NCBI GenBank assembly: GCA_003132865.1
Contig: PKYZ01000362.1
Span: 8,752-14,808, forward strand
Reading direction: 5' to 3'
DNA from: Bryobacterales bacterium
GTDB taxonomy: Bacteria > Acidobacteriota > Terriglobia > Bryobacterales > Bryobacteraceae
DNA length: 6,057 nucleotides
Shown: positions 4,398 through 6,057 of the stretch, one piece after another
Position numbering within the stretch: position 1 is the first letter of the stretch
Layout: every line of letters starts with the position of its first letter
Notes under the pieces: generated by a model
The model's database searches: none
What the model was told of the DNA's origin: nothing
What the model saw: the letters and a program-made list of their open reading frames with translations, nothing else
Translations under genes and position numbers: made by a program

Positions 4398-5996
4398 TCA
4401 TACGGGATGAATCACCGGGTTCAGCCGCCGGTAAATGGGCCGCATCCGCCGGTAGAATTCTAAAAACTCGCGGAACTGTTCATCGTACACCTGGCGGTGC
4501 TTTTCCTGCGGCTGATAGGTCTCGGCCACCTGGACGATTTGCGCGATCTCCTCCACGCGAATTTCGCCCAGCGCGCTGAAGGCCGCCAGGGCCGCGCCCA
4601 CCGCGTTGGCGCTGCGCGCATTGGCGATGCGCCGCACCGGGCAGCCCAGGATGTCCGCCTGGATCTGGCACCAGACCTGGGAAGTTGCGCCGCCGCCGAT
4701 GAAATTGAGCTGCGCGAACGGGCGGCCGATAAATTTCTCGACGTGGCCCTTGAGCCAGCGCAGGTTGAACGCCACGCCCTCCATCACCGCGCGCACATAG
4801 TGGGCGCGCGTGGTGCGGGCCGTCTGGTTGAAGAAAGCGCTGCGGGTGTAGTGATCCTCGCGGGGCGCCAGCACCCCATTAATCCACGGTGTGAAGATCA
4901 GGCCCTCGCTCCCGGCCTCGACTTGCGCGGCTTCCGCATTCAGTATTCCGTAAAGATCGCCCTCCGCGGGCTTTTGCCCGTTTACCGGAAACAGGATATT
5001 GTTCTTCAGGAACTCCAGGCAGCGGCCGGCAGTACCCTGTTCGGCGCTGACCATGTACCGGCCGGGCAGCGCGGCGGGCATGGTGGCCAGCGAATGCGCC
5101 ACATCGGTCTTCTTCCAGGGCACGTGGCAACTGAGCCATGCGGTGGTGCCGATGCAGAAATAGCCGTCGTAGTCTCGCACACATCCGGCTCCGACGGTGG
5201 CGGCTTGACTGTCGCCGGAACCCATGACCACGCGCGTGCCCGGAAGCAGACCGAGTTCCGCCGCGACCTGCGGCTTCAGTTCGCCCAGGACCGCGTCGAC
5301 CGGCCGGAGGTCCGGCATCTTGGAGCGCTCGATGCCGGCGGCGCGCAGCAGGCCGGGATGGTAGTCGATGCGGTTCGGGTTGCGGTTATCGGTCAGCCAG
5401 TAGGGGAAAATCGTGCTGTAGGACGCGGCGCACCGGCCCGTGAGCCGGAAGTTGAGATAGTCCATGGGCTCGAGGAATTTGTAAGTGCGCGCGTACAGAT
5501 CCGGGCGCTCGTGCTTGAAATACAGGATATGGCCGAAGCCGTCCACGCCGGAGTGATTGGGCGCGGCGCCGGTGAGCCGGACCCATTTCAGCAGCTTGTA
5601 TAAGGCGTAGCCTTCGATCTTGGGCCAGCCATCGACGGCGGCCCGGCTATAACGGCCCCCGCGCGTGTCCATCCAGGAGAGGGCGTTCCAGATGGCGTGG
5701 CCGCCCTCATCGACCGGCACCGTGACGGCCCACTGGGTGGTGCACGCCACGGCCACGATACGCTCGGGCGGAATGGCGGCCGTGGCCAGCGCCGACTTCG
5801 CCGCGGCAATCGCCGCGTCCCACCACTGCTCGGGATCCTGCTCGGCGCCCCCGCCGGGGAGCAGCAGGATGTCCACGTTCCGCAGGCCGGTGCCCGCCAG
5901 TTCGCCGTGTTGTGAGACCAGCGTGGCCTTCACGCTGCTCGAACCCATGTCGATCGCCAGCACGTAACGGTCGTCCCGCATCCCGTTGGATCTCAT
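4398..5996 (-). CDS. FGGY-family carbohydrate kinase, substrate unknown
   Basis: A 532-residue cytoplasmic kinase of the FGGY family (ASKHA fold) that should transfer the ATP gamma-phosphate to a sugar or polyol. Motifs in order: AIDMGSSSVK (14-23, phosphate-1 loop, Asp16), EQDPEQWW (52-59, as in xylulokinases), LSWMDTRG (106-113, substrate-facing Trp/Asp/Arg), GSGDSQAATVGAG (259-271, Asp262 the expected catalytic base), then the C-terminal lobe with FTPWINGVLAP (368-378), MEGVAFNLRW (405-414) and FIGGGATS (432-439, adenosine pocket). Overall it is nearest to xylulokinase-like members, but the xylulokinase QMHG substrate motif is replaced by QWAV (88-91), so D-xylulose specificity is doubtful. 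ATG 5996 is chosen for AAGG five bases upstream; ATG 5981 and upstream TTG 6032/ATG 6026 are weaker, the last two lying inside an inverted repeat. The PLP lyase follows after 18 bp in the same operon. Confidence 0.88.
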   Translation of the reverse strand: MRSNGMRDDRYVLAIDMGSSSVKATLVSQHGELAGTGLRNVDILLLPGGGAEQDPEQWWDAAIAAAKSALATAAIPPERIVAVACTTQWAVTVPVDEGGHAIWNALSWMDTRGGRYSRAAVDGWPKIEGYALYKLLKWVRLTGAAPNHSGVDGFGHILYFKHERPDLYARTYKFLEPMDYLNFRLTGRCAASYSTIFPYWLTDNRNPNRIDYHPGLLRAAGIERSKMPDLRPVDAVLGELKPQVAAELGLLPGTRVVMGSGDSQAATVGAGCVRDYDGYFCIGTTAWLSCHVPWKKTDVAHSLATMPAALPGRYMVSAEQGTAGRCLEFLKNNILFPVNGQKPAEGDLYGILNAEAAQVEAGSEGLIFTPWINGVLAPREDHYTRSAFFNQTARTTRAHYVRAVMEGVAFNLRWLKGHVEKFIGRPFAQLNFIGGGATSQVWCQIQADILGCPVRRIANARSANAVGAALAAFSALGEIRVEEIAQIVQVAETYQPQEKHRQVYDEQFREFLEFYRRMRPIYRRLNPVIHPV

Positions 5997-6006
5997 GGTT
6001 GCCTTA

Positions 6007-6021
6007 GGCGCTTGCAGCGCC
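6007..6021. repeat. GC-rich hairpin in the kinase leader
   Basis: GGCGCT (6007-6012) and AGCGCC (6016-6021) are perfect complements around a TGC loop. In the kinase mRNA this would form a 6-bp stem just upstream of the AAGG Shine-Dalgarno (6002-6005), and it touches the larger inverted repeat at 6021. It may be a leader structure affecting translation, though such GC-rich stems are common in DNA of this composition. Confidence 0.5.
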
Positions 6022-6048
6022 AACATCGACAAAAACTTGTCGATGTTG
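6021..6048. promoter_or_regulatory. Perfect 12-bp-arm inverted repeat, likely operator of the kinase-lyase operon
   Basis: CAACATCGACAA (6021-6032), a 4-base AAAC centre (6033-6036) and TTGTCGATGTTG (6037-6048) form a perfect inverted repeat ending 25 bases before the kinase ATG at 5996. No T-run follows on either strand, so an intrinsic terminator is unlikely. The size and position fit the binding site of a dimeric sugar-responsive regulator, many of which control FGGY kinase operons, or alternatively an mRNA leader hairpin. The regulator class cannot be told from the site; no regulator gene is in the window. Confidence 0.65.
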
Positions 6049-6057
6049 AGAAGCCAG

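Noticed and set aside
4379..4402. ATG overlapping the kinase stop (ATGA on the minus strand) as a lyase start or leader peptide
   Set aside because: It is out of frame with the lyase and stops after nine codons; it may aid ribosome reinitiation but is not supported as a gene.
3588..4463. Long plus-strand open frame (291 codons) opposite the lyase
   Set aside because: Its translation is rich in Arg/His and matches no family; it is the mirror of the GC-rich lyase codons on the other strand.
4497..5603. Long plus-strand open frame (368 codons) opposite the kinase
   Set aside because: It is antisense to a kinase gene with all FGGY motifs in order; the translation looks random and there is no plausible start context.
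1..6057. CRISPR array, tRNA, rRNA, insertion sequence or attachment site
   Set aside because: I saw no regularly spaced repeats, cloverleaf-like tRNA sequence, transposase frame with terminal inverted repeats, or flanking direct repeats.

Overview
The window looks like chromosomal DNA from a GC-rich, probably Gram-negative bacterium. The evidence is GC-rich codon use in the metabolic genes, Shine-Dalgarno-led starts with frequent GTG/TTG initiation, and tandem parDE-type modules. Acidobacteria or Proteobacteria would both fit; nothing here fixes the phylum.

Left part (about 120-1506, + strand): two type II toxin-antitoxin modules of the ParD/ParE superfamilies lie head to tail. A promoter with a consensus -35 box (TTGACA, 17-bp spacer) precedes the first. 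parD1 and parE1 are 1 bp apart. After 59 bp of spacer comes parD2, whose reading frame is open back to an ATG overlapping the parE1 stop, and parE2 then overlaps parD2 by 8 bp. All four genes could be one transcription unit.

Middle part (about 1507-2990, - strand): two genes sit here, a zinc-ribbon plus DUF4145 protein and a small uncharacterised protein with no function I can assign. They are visibly richer in A+T than both flanks, and together with the toxin-antitoxin pairs they read as accessory, probably acquired DNA. The convergent junction at 1507-1604 and the spacer at 2733-2990 carry no recognisable gene.

Right part (2991-6057, - strand): a two-gene metabolic operon, transcribed as an FGGY-family carbohydrate kinase followed 18 bp later by a PLP-dependent lyase of the sphingosine-1-phosphate lyase/group II decarboxylase fold. 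The lyase starts at a TTG inside a 12-bp tandem repeat in which every unit supplies a new start codon. The kinase leader contains a perfect 12-bp-arm inverted repeat, a strong candidate operator. Both enzymes lack substrate-pocket residues of their best-known relatives: the kinase lacks the xylulokinase QMHG motif, and the lyase has NILQ where classical S1P lyases have NPLH. I infer a kinase-then-lyase route acting on an unidentified substrate. This is the most interesting system in the window, though it remains a hypothesis.
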